Below are positions 52,901-63,359 of a stretch of DNA of 64,000 bases, one piece after another. Below the pieces are notes generated by a model. That model saw only the letters and a program-made list of their open reading frames with translations, was not told the origin of the DNA and made no database searches. Position 1 is the stretch's first letter; each line of letters opens with the position of its first letter. This stretch comes from Hyaloraphidium curvatum (Eukaryota; Monoblepharomycota; Hyaloraphidiomycetes; Hyaloraphidiales; Hyaloraphidiaceae): NCBI GenBank assembly GCA_025558095.1, contig JAIVFI010000001.1:1440501-1504500 (forward strand). Direction: 5' to 3'. Both the position numbers and the translations under genes were made by a program.

Positions 52901-53921
52901 TGAGCCGGATGATGGAGATGGTGAGGAGCCCGGCCGCGAGGACAAAAGCCAGGATAAACCAAGTCAGGCGTTCGGTGAAGGAAGGAGGGTATCCCGACCA
53001 AAGACGGAGGAGGCGACGGTACGAGAGGATAGACAGAGACTTGATGTACCATTCGGGATGGACGTCGGAGAGGTTGACGTGGGGAAGGGTGCTTAAGGAG
53101 GTATTGACCGGGGAGCTCGGCGGTGCAAGGGGAACAGCCCGATCCGCGGCTGCTTCCTCAAGCGGTGCGTCCGGCTTGACGCCAAGGAACCAGTAGATGA
53201 CCTTGAGACCGAAACGCGGCGGTCCGAGGAGTATGTCCACCAGGTCGTTGCCCACCGAACCCGAGCTGGGACCCGTGGTCGGCGACGTGGGCGAGATGAG
53301 GTCCCCGCTGGTGGGGAACGACTCTGGCGCCGAAACCGGGGAGGCAATGTCGGTCGGGCTCGAGCTATCGGGAGCCCCCGAAAGGATCTGCTGCTGCTCC
53401 GCGCGGGCGGCGGCGGAAACATCGTTCGGAGACGAGGCCATAGCCGTCGCCGGCACCGACAGGTCGGCTGTCCCGGCACGCGTGACCGAATGATCGGCGG
53501 TCGGGGACCGTTTGACCGAAAGATCCGCCGTCGGGGACCGTTTGACGCCGAACGAAGCGCCCGGTGAAACCGACTGTCCGGTGCCCTGCCTCTTCTTCAG
53601 TTCCTTACCCGGCGGTCCGTGTTCGAGCAGCACCTCGATCTGCTCCTGAAGCTCTGCGGAAACACCGGCGGTATAGCCCAGGTAACGTGGTGCCGGGAAG
53701 CCGTTGGACTGGTCCGCCAATGGAGGCTTGGCCGACGCGTCGGACCCACGGCCCGACCGGCGGACCTTCGGCCCGCTGTCCAGGTCGTCCAAAGGATCCG
53801 GCAGCACCGCCTCATCCTGGCCGAGGTCCTCAATGACCGAGATAACGTCCTCCTCGGCTTCGTCCGGGATCGTCAACGGGGGCAGAGCCGGGAGCTCGCC
53901 GTCGGAGGCCCCAGGGTCCAT
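49909..53921 (-). CDS. Multi-pass membrane protein fused to DUF900-type alpha/beta hydrolase (five exons, 1265 aa)
   Basis: Complement exons are 52581-53921, 51961-52524, 51576-51905, 50986-51523 and 49909-50933; introns are 52-56 nt. Residues 1-280 are disordered and acidic, with a short tandem repeat. About 320-447 hold several membrane spans (LTWFILAFVLAAGLLTISI, AWPFLIAAILVFIYSPRYV, MLAFVGWFIYWFAFFPLLL). A cytosolic or luminal region follows, then the hydrolase: IIFVHGYNTSPK, FVFAWPGGSS, and the nucleophile elbow LIGHSLGS (Ser about 817). The C-terminal 300 residues are partly disordered. The hydrolase resembles bacterial DUF900 esterase/lipase-like domains. A membrane-tethered lipase or esterase is likely; the substrate is unknown. 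Confidence 0.82.
53455..53547 (-). repeat. Three-copy 30-bp in-frame tandem repeat
   Basis: Three adjacent units encode SVKRSPTADL, SVKRSPTADH and SVTRAGTADL in the disordered N-terminus of the membrane hydrolase. The first two units are nearly identical at the DNA level. Confidence 0.75.
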
Positions 53922-54333
53922 GTCTCCGCTCCACTGCCCACCAGCCCACTACAGCCTCTGTGCGGAAAGAGGCCGAGACAAGTCCATTTCGAAGGAGCGC
54001 AATCCCGCTGTTTTCTCAGGTCCTTGTTGTCCGGCCGGCAGGCCGTCAGCGGTTGGGCCCGAAAGCGTCCCACGGCTCTGACCGGTCGGAGGTGGCAAAA
54101 GAGCGGCCGGAAATGGCTCCTCGCCAATGTTCAAGGAAGGAACTCGTCGATCCCGGCCAGGAAACACGACGCCGGAGCGGGCAGGACCGCCGACAGCCCC
54201 GGAACGTGAGGGTTGGCCGGCTTAGGATTTTCGGGCCGGCTCGGCTGACCGCCAAATACGCGTGCTCGAACCCCCCCGGTCCTGGACAGTTCTCGAGCTC
54301 CGCCGCCTCAGCTCCGGAGCGGCGTGGTGCAAC
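53922..54333. other. Divergent spacer between membrane hydrolase and F-box gene
   Basis: 412 nt. The F-box frame is open upstream of its ATG but only from a GTG. No other feature seen. Confidence 0.5.
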
Positions 54334-55497
54334 ATGGGCGTCGACGACACCCGGCTTGGTCCCGGGGACCAGTCCCCCAGTTGCAGCCTCTCCCGCCTCC
54401 CGGCCGGACGCCTCCCCGGCGCCTCCCTAATGCGGCTGCCCCTGGAGCTGATAATCCCGGTCATGGAGCTTCTCCAAGCTTCCTCGCATCTAGGCACTCT
54501 TGCCGAACTTATGCGTGCCAATCGGGCCTGCCACCGCCTCGGGCGGCGCCTGCTCCACGCCGACCTGGCCGTGGGAGACTGCTGGCATGACCCCTGGCGA
54601 GGCGGCTGGCCCCTCAGCGATGTGCTCCGCCTCTCTGGGAAAAGACTGGACGACCTTGCTCTCCGGCTTTCGAGGCAAACGAACCTCCAGATCCGGACCC
54701 TGTCCTTGTGTCACGCGGCGACGCCTTCCGCGGCGATGTTGCTTGCCTCTGCCCTCCCAACCCTGGAGTTCCTCGCGCTCGACGCCCGCAGCACCTCGGC
54801 TGAGCTGTTCGGGAAGCTCTGGTCCGTCGTCGTGCAGCACGCCACGCCGAAGCTCACGGAGCTGCGGCTCGTGCTCTCCTGGGGCTTCCCGCACAGGGTG
54901 GCCTCGTTCCCGCCCGGATTGGAGAGGCTCACCCTGGACACCTTCGGACACCGGGTGGAGAGCATCGTCGAAGTATGCGCCGTCGCAGAGCGGGATTGCA
55001 TAGGGCTGAAGGCCGCGAGGCTTTCCGCCAGCCATGCCCTGTACCGCGAGCTGAGGACGGCCTGCCCCGGGTTCTTCGACAAGCTCGTGGCGGTTGCGGT
55101 GGACGGATCGCATTTGGAGAACCTGATTGCGGCGCCGCCGCCTTCGCTCAGGGCGGTGACGGTGCGGGCCGCTTCCCGGGCGGCGGCAGAGGCGCTGAAG
55201 CAGCTGGTCGTGTGGAAGGGCCTGGACGAGGTCGAGCTTCTGGATATCGAAACGACGGTGCTACCATCCATGTTTTCTGAGGGAGCTCCGGAACCGTTGT
55301 CGGTGGTGCTCAAGGATGCCAAGCCCGGCATCGACCAGGCAACTTGCGCTGACTGGAGGGCGGACGTCGCCAGATGCAAGTCTAAGTTGATCTTCCGCTT
55401 CGGCTCGGAGGACGAAATGAAGAGGTGGTCCGAGGCGTCTGCTGCAGCAGAGAGGGAGTTCTGGCGGAGCTTGCCGAACGTGGTCTGGCAGGACTGA
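54334..55497 (+). CDS. F-box-like / leucine-rich protein (387 aa)
   Basis: The start chosen is the ATG at 54334; an in-frame ATG at 54430 begins exactly at the F-box-like motif (MRLPLELIIPVMELLQ). After it come LAELMRANRACHRLGRRLL (typical of F-box helix 2-3) and degenerate leucine-rich stretches (LRLSGKRLDDLALRL, LPTLEFLALDARS, LERLTLDTFG, LDEVELLDIET). No introns. F-box proteins link substrates to SKP1-cullin-RING ubiquitin ligases; the substrate is unknown. A second such gene lies at 59.2 kb and a SKP1/BTB-like gene at 63.4 kb. Confidence 0.72.
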   Translation: MGVDDTRLGPGDQSPSCSLSRLPAGRLPGASLMRLPLELIIPVMELLQASSHLGTLAELMRANRACHRLGRRLLHADLAVGDCWHDPWRGGWPLSDVLRLSGKRLDDLALRLSRQTNLQIRTLSLCHAATPSAAMLLASALPTLEFLALDARSTSAELFGKLWSVVVQHATPKLTELRLVLSWGFPHRVASFPPGLERLTLDTFGHRVESIVEVCAVAERDCIGLKAARLSASHALYRELRTACPGFFDKLVAVAVDGSHLENLIAAPPPSLRAVTVRAASRAAAEALKQLVVWKGLDEVELLDIETTVLPSMFSEGAPEPLSVVLKDAKPGIDQATCADWRADVARCKSKLIFRFGSEDEMKRWSEASAAAEREFWRSLPNVVWQD

Positions 55498-56067
55498 TCG
55501 ACAAGCATACACCGCCGTGGAAGTTTGCATTTCATTAGCTCTTCAGCGCATTTGCATGAGCTCAGCTGCTAACTCTCTTTCTCGAACATCATTGCTTGGT
55601 TTGCTTTTGCCAGTGCGGCTTTGCAAATGCGGAATCGCCATGCTCTGGGAAGAGCCGTCCGCGGCGTCCGAACCCGTCCCACCATCAGCCAGCAGCGACT
55701 CGAGAATCTTTCTTTCATGTTCGGAACTCCTGGTTGAGGGCAGAAACGGTGGGGGCGTCAGATCAGCGTCTCGGAAGTTTTCGGGCCGGGGTCGAGCGGC
55801 ACCAGCCGGAGCGCCGGGCCGCGGCAGTGACGTTTGGGGTCGGCCCGCGAAGTACAAATCTCGCTGCTCATCGCGCTGCGAACCCGGTCGACGCCGCTCC
55901 GAGCCGCGCAGATCATTCGGGTGCGTCCGCCCCGCCCGCCGCCCGGCGCTCCGTCCCCGGCGAGGCCGCTGACCGGCGTCTCCCGGCGCGCCACCCTCCG
56001 CCGGACAGATCTCCGCACACACCGCGAACGCGACTCCGGGCTCACTTTTTTCCCGCCAAAACTCGCG
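55498..56067. other. Spacer upstream of ketosynthase gene
   Basis: 570 nt; a long minus-strand open frame crosses it but is antisense to the ketosynthase exons and has no family resemblance. It presumably holds the ketosynthase promoter. Confidence 0.45.
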
Positions 56068-58020
56068 ATGGGGATCCCGCAGACCACGCCCGGCCTCGAG
56101 CAGTGGTGCGTACCCCGCGGTGCTCGGGCCGCCGACGGCCAGCTCACCCCCTGCTCCCTCCAGGCCCGAGCCCATTGCCGTGATCGCCATGGTTGGTTCA
56201 TCTTTCTTTTGAAATGCCCAGAGTCTGCTGGGACGCCACTTCGCCGATGCTGACCACTCTCCGACGTTCAGGCCTCGCGGTACCCCGGCAAGGACGGCGT
56301 CAACACCGAGACGCCCGCCGAGTTCTGGGAGACCCTCCTCCGCGGCGAGGACATCCGCACCACGCCGCCGAACTCCCGCTGGGGCACCAACATCCCCCCG
56401 GAGGCTCCCATGCGTGGCACCTACATCACGGGCGCCGAGGAGTGGGAGCCGGAAAAGTTCGGCCTGACCGAGCCCGAGGCCGTCGACATGGACGCGCAGC
56501 AGAGGCTGTCGATCGAGGTGGCGTACGAGTGCCTGGCCAACGCCGGCTACCTCGGCGAGAACGGCAAGGTCAAGCCCGAGAAGGAGGACGTCGGCTGCTA
56601 CGTCGGCATCGCGCTTGCCGAGGGCCTCACGACCTGCATGCAGGTGAGTAGGGGCGTTCATTGGGATGAAGCTGCTCTGGATCACGGAGGGGCGGATTTT
56701 GCGCCCGGAGGGCGGCGGATTTGGCAGCGCCGGGGCGGCCGTGTGGCGTCGTGATCACTCTCCATGTTTAGTCGGGCTGATCACATCCTCCCTTCAGACC
56801 GAGGTCTCGCCCTACACCCTCGTCGGAAACCTTCCCGCCGGCACTCCCAACCGCGTTTCGTACTGCCTCGGCCTGAAGGGTCCCTCGCTGATGGTTGACA
56901 CCATGTGCTCGTCGTCGCTCTGTGGGTTCACGACTTGCTTGCCTCCAGTCTTCTTCCTAATCGTGGCCGCAACAGACTCGGTGCACCTCGCCTGCAACGC
57001 CATCCTCCAGCGCGACTGCGTCACCGCCCTCGCCGGCGGTGCCAACATCATCCACAACCCCGTCTCGTACACCATGCTCGCCAAGCTCGGCGTCCTCTCC
57101 CCCGAGTTCGTCCTCCGCGCCTTCGACGCCGATGCCAAGGGCTACGTGCGCGGCGAGGGCGTCGGCTTCGTGCTCCTCAAGCGCCTCTCGGAGGCCGAGC
57201 GCGACGGCGACCCGATCATCGCCGTGATCCGGGGCTCGGCTGCCAAGCACAACGGGTGGACCCGCAACATCGCCGCCCCCTCGGTCGACGGGCAGTGCCA
57301 GGTCGTCGTGGACGCGCTCACCCGCGCCGGGCTGACGCCGGACGACATCGACCTCGTGGAGGCGCACGCGACGGGCACCAAGGCCGGGGACAAGAAGGAG
57401 ATCGAGACGGTGCACAAGGTGTTTGTGGAGGGCAAGGGGGACAAGCGCGGCGACCGCAAGATCTACGTCGGCGCCGTCAAGACCATGTACGGTGCGTACC
57501 TCGCCCGCGGCGGTCGGCGATTCAACCAGCGCTGACCATCTCTCCGAATGGGTCGCACAGGCCACTCGGAGGGCGCCGCCGGCATCACCGAGTTCATGAA
57601 GGCCACCCTCACCATCCACAACCACAAGATCCCCCCGAACATCAACTTCAAGACCCTCCGCCCCGACGTCACCCTCGCCCCCGAGGTCGTCCTCCCCGTC
57701 GGCGCGCCCGTCCCGCTCGAGCCCCGCGCCCCGGGCGTGCCGCTCCGCGCGGGCGTCAACTCGTTCGGCGCCGGCGGGACCAACGCCCACCTGATCCTGG
57801 AGGAGTACGTCGGGCCCAGCAAGGCGGAGGTCAAGTTCAACAAGTACTCGTACAACAAGCGGTGCGTTTTCCGCCCTTGCCCTCGCCGACGTCGCTGATC
57901 CGCCTCCGCCACAGCCCGATCCCGCTCGTCTCGCAGCGCCCGGGCGTGAACATCTACCGCACCAAGCACATCAAGGACATGGAGGCCGCGGCAGCGCCCG
58001 CGCCCGCCGCCGCGTCTTGA
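56068..58020 (+). CDS. Free-standing beta-ketoacyl synthase (type I PKS-like KS), seven exons, 494 aa
   Basis: Exons are 56068-56105, 56164-56191, 56272-56643, 56798-56921, 56976-57491, 57561-57861 and 57915-58020. The protein reads EPIAVIAMASRYPG, FWETLLRGEDI, DAQQRLSIEVAYECL, then catalytic Cys in DTMCSSSL (about 183), His in EAHATGT (about 318) and His in YGHSEGAAG (about 361, restored by intron 5). Spacing of the Cys-His-His triad fits KS domains. It ends shortly after NSFGAGGTNAHLILEEY with an Ala-rich tail, so no acyltransferase or carrier domain is attached. DTACSSSL is the norm; here Ala is Met. KS enzymes condense acyl and malonyl units. Partners must be encoded elsewhere. Confidence 0.92.
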
Positions 58021-58238
58021 GGGATCGAAGGAGCACATGGTAGCAGGGACGTTTGGCATTTTGCAGTTGCAGTAGGGTAGCTGTACATCGCATGGACGAT
58101 GGGAGGTCGGGGATTGATGACATAGAGCATTTTGCATTGCCATCACCGGTTTCCAACTGGCGTCACCCGGTCTCATCCCTCCCTGGGCGTGCACCCCAGG
58201 AGGGCTCCGATTTTTCAGCTACGTACAAGCGAGCCGGC

Positions 58239-59154
58239 TCACCACTGAACCTCGGCGTACCTAAACCTGGGTGCCCCAGCCTCACCCATGTCCTTCTCCC
58301 CAAACACCTTGTTGCATGCCGCCACCTGCGACGGGTGTATGCACCACTTCCCCCCGAACCCCATCCTCCTCCCCCCCGCGCACTCCTCCTCCAGCCCCTC
58401 GGTGTCCTTCACGTTGACGAACACCATGTCCAGCGGCACCGCGCCCGCCGCCCTCGCCGCGACCACGATGGCCTGCCGCGGGTGCAGCAGCGAGGAGGTG
58501 GCGGGGGAGGGCAGGTTGGCGGCGGCCTTGTAGTCCTCGGCGGCCATGGAGAGGGAGGCCAGGCGGGGGTGGCGGAAAGGGAGGCGGAGGAGGGAGGTGG
58601 GGGATTCGACGAGGGCGTGGAAGAGGAGCCGGTTCTTCCTAATGATTGAGGGCGACGTCGGGCGATTTGAATGAATAGGATAAGTCCGGAGTTTTGTTTC
58701 CCCGGAAGAGTCACCCACGTCGACGTCGGCGCCAGCGCCCTGACGAATCCCTCCACGAAATCCAGGTCCGCATTCGTCTCCGTCTTCGGAATCACGATGC
58801 CGGCCAGGCCCTCGACCGGCAGCTGTCCGATCGAGTGAGCGCCTGGCCCACGGAGCTGCTCCACCGACCCACGATGGCCTTGAGGTCCTCCACCTCCTCC
58901 CCGCTCCCGACGGCGTTTATCCGCACCCACATCTCGACCCCCCGCGCCGGCCACGAGCCGTCCCGCGCGCCCTCGAGCACGCCGCGTGCTGTTTCGCGGG
59001 CCATTTGTTTGAGCGCAGGCGCGACGGAGTCCTCGAGGTCTAGGACAAAAGACGAGGGCAGACCGGTCGCTGGGAGCCGCGTGGCCGACGCCAGAATCTT
59101 GGCGTTGCTCGCCGGGAGGAAAAGAGGCGACGGGAAGGCCCGCGGGATGCGCAT
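58239..59154 (-). CDS. CitE/HpcH-type lyase (CLYBL-like), three exons, 261 aa
   Basis: Complement exons are 58873-59154, 58719-58822 and 58239-58638; introns are 50 and 80 nt. Motifs: RAFPSPLFLPASNAKIL, FVLDLEDSVAP (metal-binding acidic residues), VRINAVGS, LAGIVIPKTETNAD (acidic ligand), and the C-terminal GFGGKWCIHPSQV. These are the landmarks of CitE-like proteins such as mitochondrial CLYBL (citramalyl-CoA lyase/malate synthase activity). The product stops soon after the IHPSQ motif, some 60-80 residues short of CLYBL, so the last exon may be missing from this model or the C-terminus truncated. Convergent with the ketosynthase gene. Confidence 0.82.
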
Positions 59155-59219
59155 TGTTGCCGGAATATTGCCGAGGCCGCGTTGAAATCTCTCAGGGCCC
59201 GATCGAGCGTCTCCGAGCT

Positions 59220-60719
59220 ATGGCGGAGGAGGTTCCGCCGCAGCTGGGCGACCTGGCGACGGAGCTGCTGCTCCATGTCACGTCCTTTCTCGTGCCGCGG
59301 GCAGGAGACGCCGATCCGCCGCGTCCCTGGCTCTACATCGGGCAGAAAGTCGCGACCGGCAGATATGCTGCTCTGCTGACCCTGGCGACGGCCTCCCGGT
59401 TCTTTTTCAGGATTGTGGTGCCGGTGCTGTACAAGCACGCGACGCCGATGCTCACCAACGAGAGGATGGGCCGGCTGCTTGGCGGGGTGGCCTCGGGAAG
59501 GACAGAGTACCTGACAGCGGTGAGGTCTGCGAAGCTGCTCTTGCCTGCCTATCTTCGGCCAATGGGCACGCAGGAGTACGAGAACTTGGTCGTCGTAGAG
59601 CGAGTCGCTGAGCGGCAGACGCGTCGGGAGTGGCTGCGCGCCTTCGGACCTTCTCTCGAGGAGCTCGAGCTCATGTACCAGACGGCCTCTTCCGCAGCCG
59701 AGGGCGAGACGGGCTACGACTTTCCCGAGAGCGTGCGGGAGCTCCTCACCCGCGTGGAAGGATCCTGCCGGGCGCTCAAGAAGCTCAATCTGTCGGGGTT
59801 CGGCCTTCACGCGCACGACGGCGGCGACGCATTGCTCTACTTTGGCGGGCTCGAAAAGGACCCGCTCCTTGCTTTGGCGGACCTCACCATTGGACCGCGT
59901 GGGGAGCGCGGCGGCGGCTGGGCGGAGCTGGCCGAGCTCGGTATCTCCCTGTGCCGCCTGCCCGACTTCCCGCACCCCATCGACGCCGGGATGCTCTCCC
60001 CCCGCGCTCCGAATCTTCGCCGCCTGTCCCTGACAATGGCTCACGCCTCGGACGCGCAGCACGCCGCCCTCGCCTTCCTCTTCGGCCGGCGCATCCCCTC
60101 GCTCTCCCTGTCGTACGCCGAGTTCCAGCTCCGCGAGACGTCTGCCTCGTCCCGGCTGTGGTTCTCAGGCTTTCCCGCCCTGGTCTCGCTGACGGTGGAC
60201 AACATCATCCTTTCCCCCCGCCAAGCCGCCGACCTCTCCCCGCTGCTCCTCCGCGCGCGCGAGATCGAGCTCCGCGTGGACGGGAACCCCAGCATCCGGT
60301 TTGGACGGCACTCGGTGACCATCCGCGACCCGGAGGGCGTGCTGGGGACGCTGTGCGACGCCGCCGCGGATAAGCTGCGGGAGGGGGAAACGGGAAGGAC
60401 CGAGGTGCGGATCGCGGTAAGGGACGTGGACTGGTTCGAGATGCCCGAGGCCGAAGGGATGTGGCGGGCAGCGTTAACCGGTGCCGCCGCGGCGCGGATG
60501 GGGTGCGCGGTGTTCGATCCCGATTCCGAACCCGGTGAAGGGCGACATGGCCGGCAGGGGATCGAGGTGCGGCTGGAGCTGAAGGAGAAGACGGCGCCGG
60601 GGAGGGCGGCGGCGCTGATGGTGGAGAGGGAGGCGGGGTTCGTGGTGAGGGACCGGGGGAGGGGGAAGGTGGTGCGGATGGGACTGAGGATGGGGTTGCA
60701 ATGGGGCGAGGGGAGCTGA
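59220..60719 (+). CDS. F-box-like / leucine-rich protein (499 aa)
   Basis: The start is the ATG at 59220 (MAEEVPPQLGDLATELLLHV); earlier in-frame starts would overlap the divergent CitE gene's 5' region. The N-terminus resembles an F-box (LGDLATELLLHVTSFL...LLTLATASRFFFRIVVPVLY). Leucine-rich segments follow (SLEELELMYQ, ALKKLNLSGFGL, NLRRLSLTMAH, PALVSLTVDNIIL). No introns. A probable substrate adaptor for an SCF ubiquitin ligase. It resembles the 54.3-kb gene in layout but shows little direct identity. Confidence 0.72.
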   Translation: MAEEVPPQLGDLATELLLHVTSFLVPRAGDADPPRPWLYIGQKVATGRYAALLTLATASRFFFRIVVPVLYKHATPMLTNERMGRLLGGVASGRTEYLTAVRSAKLLLPAYLRPMGTQEYENLVVVERVAERQTRREWLRAFGPSLEELELMYQTASSAAEGETGYDFPESVRELLTRVEGSCRALKKLNLSGFGLHAHDGGDALLYFGGLEKDPLLALADLTIGPRGERGGGWAELAELGISLCRLPDFPHPIDAGMLSPRAPNLRRLSLTMAHASDAQHAALAFLFGRRIPSLSLSYAEFQLRETSASSRLWFSGFPALVSLTVDNIILSPRQAADLSPLLLRAREIELRVDGNPSIRFGRHSVTIRDPEGVLGTLCDAAADKLREGETGRTEVRIAVRDVDWFEMPEAEGMWRAALTGAAAARMGCAVFDPDSEPGEGRHGRQGIEVRLELKEKTAPGRAAALMVEREAGFVVRDRGRGKVVRMGLRMGLQWGEGS

Positions 60720-60800
60720 TGCGGACGAGGATGATCGACGTGAGCGCAAGTACGCGGGGATGATCCCGATATATTCGGAACTGATAGTGAGCCAACGCCG

Positions 60801-62911
60801 TCATGTGCGAAATGTCTCGACGGAGTCGGAGCTTGGTTGGCCCGAAGTTTTCCCCGTTGATGAGTCGGCACTGGGAAAGCCCTCGTTCTTGATGCGGATC
60901 AAGTCCCTCGCAATTTCCGCCATTGTAGGTCGCTCATCAATGTTTTGTTTCCAGCATGATTTCATGAGGTCCCACACCGCATCCGGTACTCCATAGGGCC
61001 GATCTGGGAGTTTGCCGTCGCAGACTGCCACTCCCACCTGGCGGCAGAGCGAAAGTCAGGGCAAATGAGGCCGCCAAGGAGCTCTCCACTCACTTTTTCT
61101 AGTTCACACTGCAAGTAAGGCGGATATCCTTTAGAAAATACTTGGTAGCACATCATCCCGAATGACCAGACGTCCGATTGTCGGTGCAAAGGCAGCGAGC
61201 GAAAATACTCCGGGGGCGCGAATCGAAGGGATGCACCTCCCTTGCCCTGGTACTCGTAGACTGGGTTGCCGCCCGCATCCTCCACCCTTGTGCGTTTCTT
61301 GGCCAAGCCAAAGTCGGCGATCTTGGCCACCGGTGTCGGCCGGCCTTCCTCCACGACTTCCTCCACAAGGACGTTGTCGGCTTTGAGGTCCGAGTGAATG
61401 ACGCCCTTGGAGTGAAGGAAATCGATGCCGATCGCGGCCTCTGCCAGCAAGTGCAGTGCGAGGGCGGGATCCCAATCCTTGGCAGCGAGGAACTCTTTCA
61501 TGCTTCCCCGGCTATAGAGCTTCGTGATCAAGAAAGTTGGTGAAGTGCGGTAGCCAAGAAGCGCAACGACTGCCTCCCCAAAGGATCAGTGGGCCTGAGG
61601 AAGGAGGACACTGCAAAACGCACCGTTGTCGTGACCAGGCAGCTCAGACCAGATTTTTACCTCCGTCTCGAGAAGCCTGTTGGCTTCCTCAGTGTTGTAC
61701 CTTTCCAGGTACACCTTGACGGCCACGTCTTTCAGCTGTCGGTACTTCCCACAATACACTGTGCCGAAGCCACCGTTCCCGAGGCACTTTGAGCAATCAT
61801 AGGTGACGTCGGACACCTCGACCCACAACGAAGGCTTCGGATCAGGATGGGCTGCCACTGCCGCGAGTACAGCTTCCACCCTCTTGATATCCCGTTCCAC
61901 ATGCCTGTGGCCCATTGTTGCGGCCTTCCGATACAAATCCAGAGCCTTGAGCATGTTGATCGCTATGCCCAGGCCGTTCTCGTAGCACCGTCCAAGGTTT
62001 CTCAGCCCCTCCGCGTGGTCCTGGTCTGCGGCGAAGAGGTACAGCTCTGCGGCCTTCTCAAAGTTCTTCTCGACCCCGCAGCCGTTCTCGTAGCATCGTC
62101 CAAAATTGTTCTGTCCGTTCGCGATGCCCTGGTCGGCTGCAATACGGTACTGCTCTGCGGCCTTTCCGAGGTCCTTCGGGACGCCTATGCCATTCTCGAA
62201 GCACCGTCCCAGGTTGTTATGCCCGGACGCGTCTCCTCGGTCCGCTGCGTACTCGTACTGCTTCGCTGCTCTCTCGAGGTCCTTCGGGACGCCTATGCCA
62301 TTCTCGTAGCACCGTCCCAGGTTGTTATGCCCGAACGCGTCTCCTCGCTCCGCTGCGTACTCGTACTGCTTCGCTGCCCTCTCGAGGTCCTTCGGAACGC
62401 CTATGCCATTCTCGTAGCACCGTCCCAGGTTGTTATGTCCGGACGCGTCTCCTTGGTTCGCTGCGTACTCGTACTGCTTCACTGCGTACCCGTACTGCTT
62501 CGCTGCCCTCTCGAGGTCCTTCGGGACGCCTATGCCATTCTCGTAGCACCGTCCCAGGTTGTTATGCCCGGACGCGTCTCCATGGCCCGCTGCGTACTCG
62601 TACTGCTCCACTGCCCTGTCGAGGTCCTGCGAGCCGCCCAAGCCGTTCTCATAGCACCGTCCGAGGTTGTTCTGCCCGGCCGCGTTGCCCTGCTCGGCCG
62701 CCAAGAAATAGAGTCGCTTGGCCTCAGCGAGGTCCCTGGCAACACCCGTGCCATTCTCGTAGCACATTCCGAGGCCATTTTGTCCGTACGCATCGCCCTG
62801 CTCCGCTGCCATGCCGTACCATTTCGCAGCCTCGGTCGGGTTCCTGGCCACCCCGTGCCCGAAGAAGTAGGCGTCGCCGCGCCGGGCGCATTCCGCCGCG
62901 CTTCTAGACAT
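60801..62911 (-). CDS. Sel1-repeat protein kinase (three exons, 666 aa)
   Basis: Complement exons are 61624-62911, 61094-61569 and 60801-61037; introns are 54 and 56 nt. About nine Sel1-like repeats of 36 residues fill residues 1-350 (for example NNLGRCYENGIGVPKDLERA). A kinase domain follows: glycine loop LGNGGFGTVYCG, VAVK (Lys about 399), IHSDLKADN (HSD in place of HRD, Asp about 489), ADFGLAK (about 514), APPEYF for APE, and SDVWSFGMMCYQ. Catalytic Lys and both Asp are kept. It looks like a tyrosine-kinase-like Ser/Thr kinase of the Sel1-fused type, abundant in chytrid and Glomeromycotina fungi. Sel1 repeats are protein-binding scaffolds. Target unknown. Confidence 0.9.
62165..62640 (-). 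repeat. Near-identical 108-bp Sel1 coding repeats
   Basis: Four consecutive 108-bp units (36 codons each) in the kinase gene are almost identical at the DNA level, including synonymous sites. One unit contains an extra short internal duplication (KQYGYAVKQYEYAA). This points to recent unequal exchange. Confidence 0.85.
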
Positions 62912-63359
62912 CGTCTGTTTGTAGCGATGCGCTCCAATGGCGGACGTCTGAAGTCAATGGCGCCTGCACAGGAGCGAGTGGCTGGTGTCTAGGGCCTTGC
63001 CTGATGAGTCGGGTGAAGAAGGACCGGCCGGCCCTATTACTCCCGTCTGATTCCACAAGTTTGATGGGCTGATTGATCACCTTCGAGGATCATTTTCGAA
63101 GATTGGGGCGTGTTTAGACTGCGACCTAGCGATTGTAGACTCGCCGCGATCACCACCCTATGCAGGCTTCCTTGAACCTTCGCTAAGCCGTGAGAGTGGA
63201 AAGCAGTGCTTGAGGGTATTACCGGCATCCGGACGGGGCTGCCTGGGAGGGTGAGTGTTCAGCGTCCTCGAGAAGTTTCGTTTCCCACCGCTTCGCCGCC
63301 GGGCGCCACTTCCAGCACACCGTCACCCGAACTTCCGCTGCCCCGCGCGGCCCCGGACG
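62912..63359. other. Divergent spacer between kinase and SKP1/BTB-like gene
   Basis: 448 nt, lower GC in its middle (63040-63200); no ORF or RNA gene supported. Confidence 0.5.

Noticed and set aside
55543-56685. 380-codon minus-strand frame
   Set aside because: Antisense to the first ketosynthase exons; no recognisable domain.
62165-62640. Regularly spaced 108-bp repeats, considered as a CRISPR-like or satellite array
   Set aside because: Repeats are in frame, adjacent without spacers, and encode Sel1 modules of a kinase.
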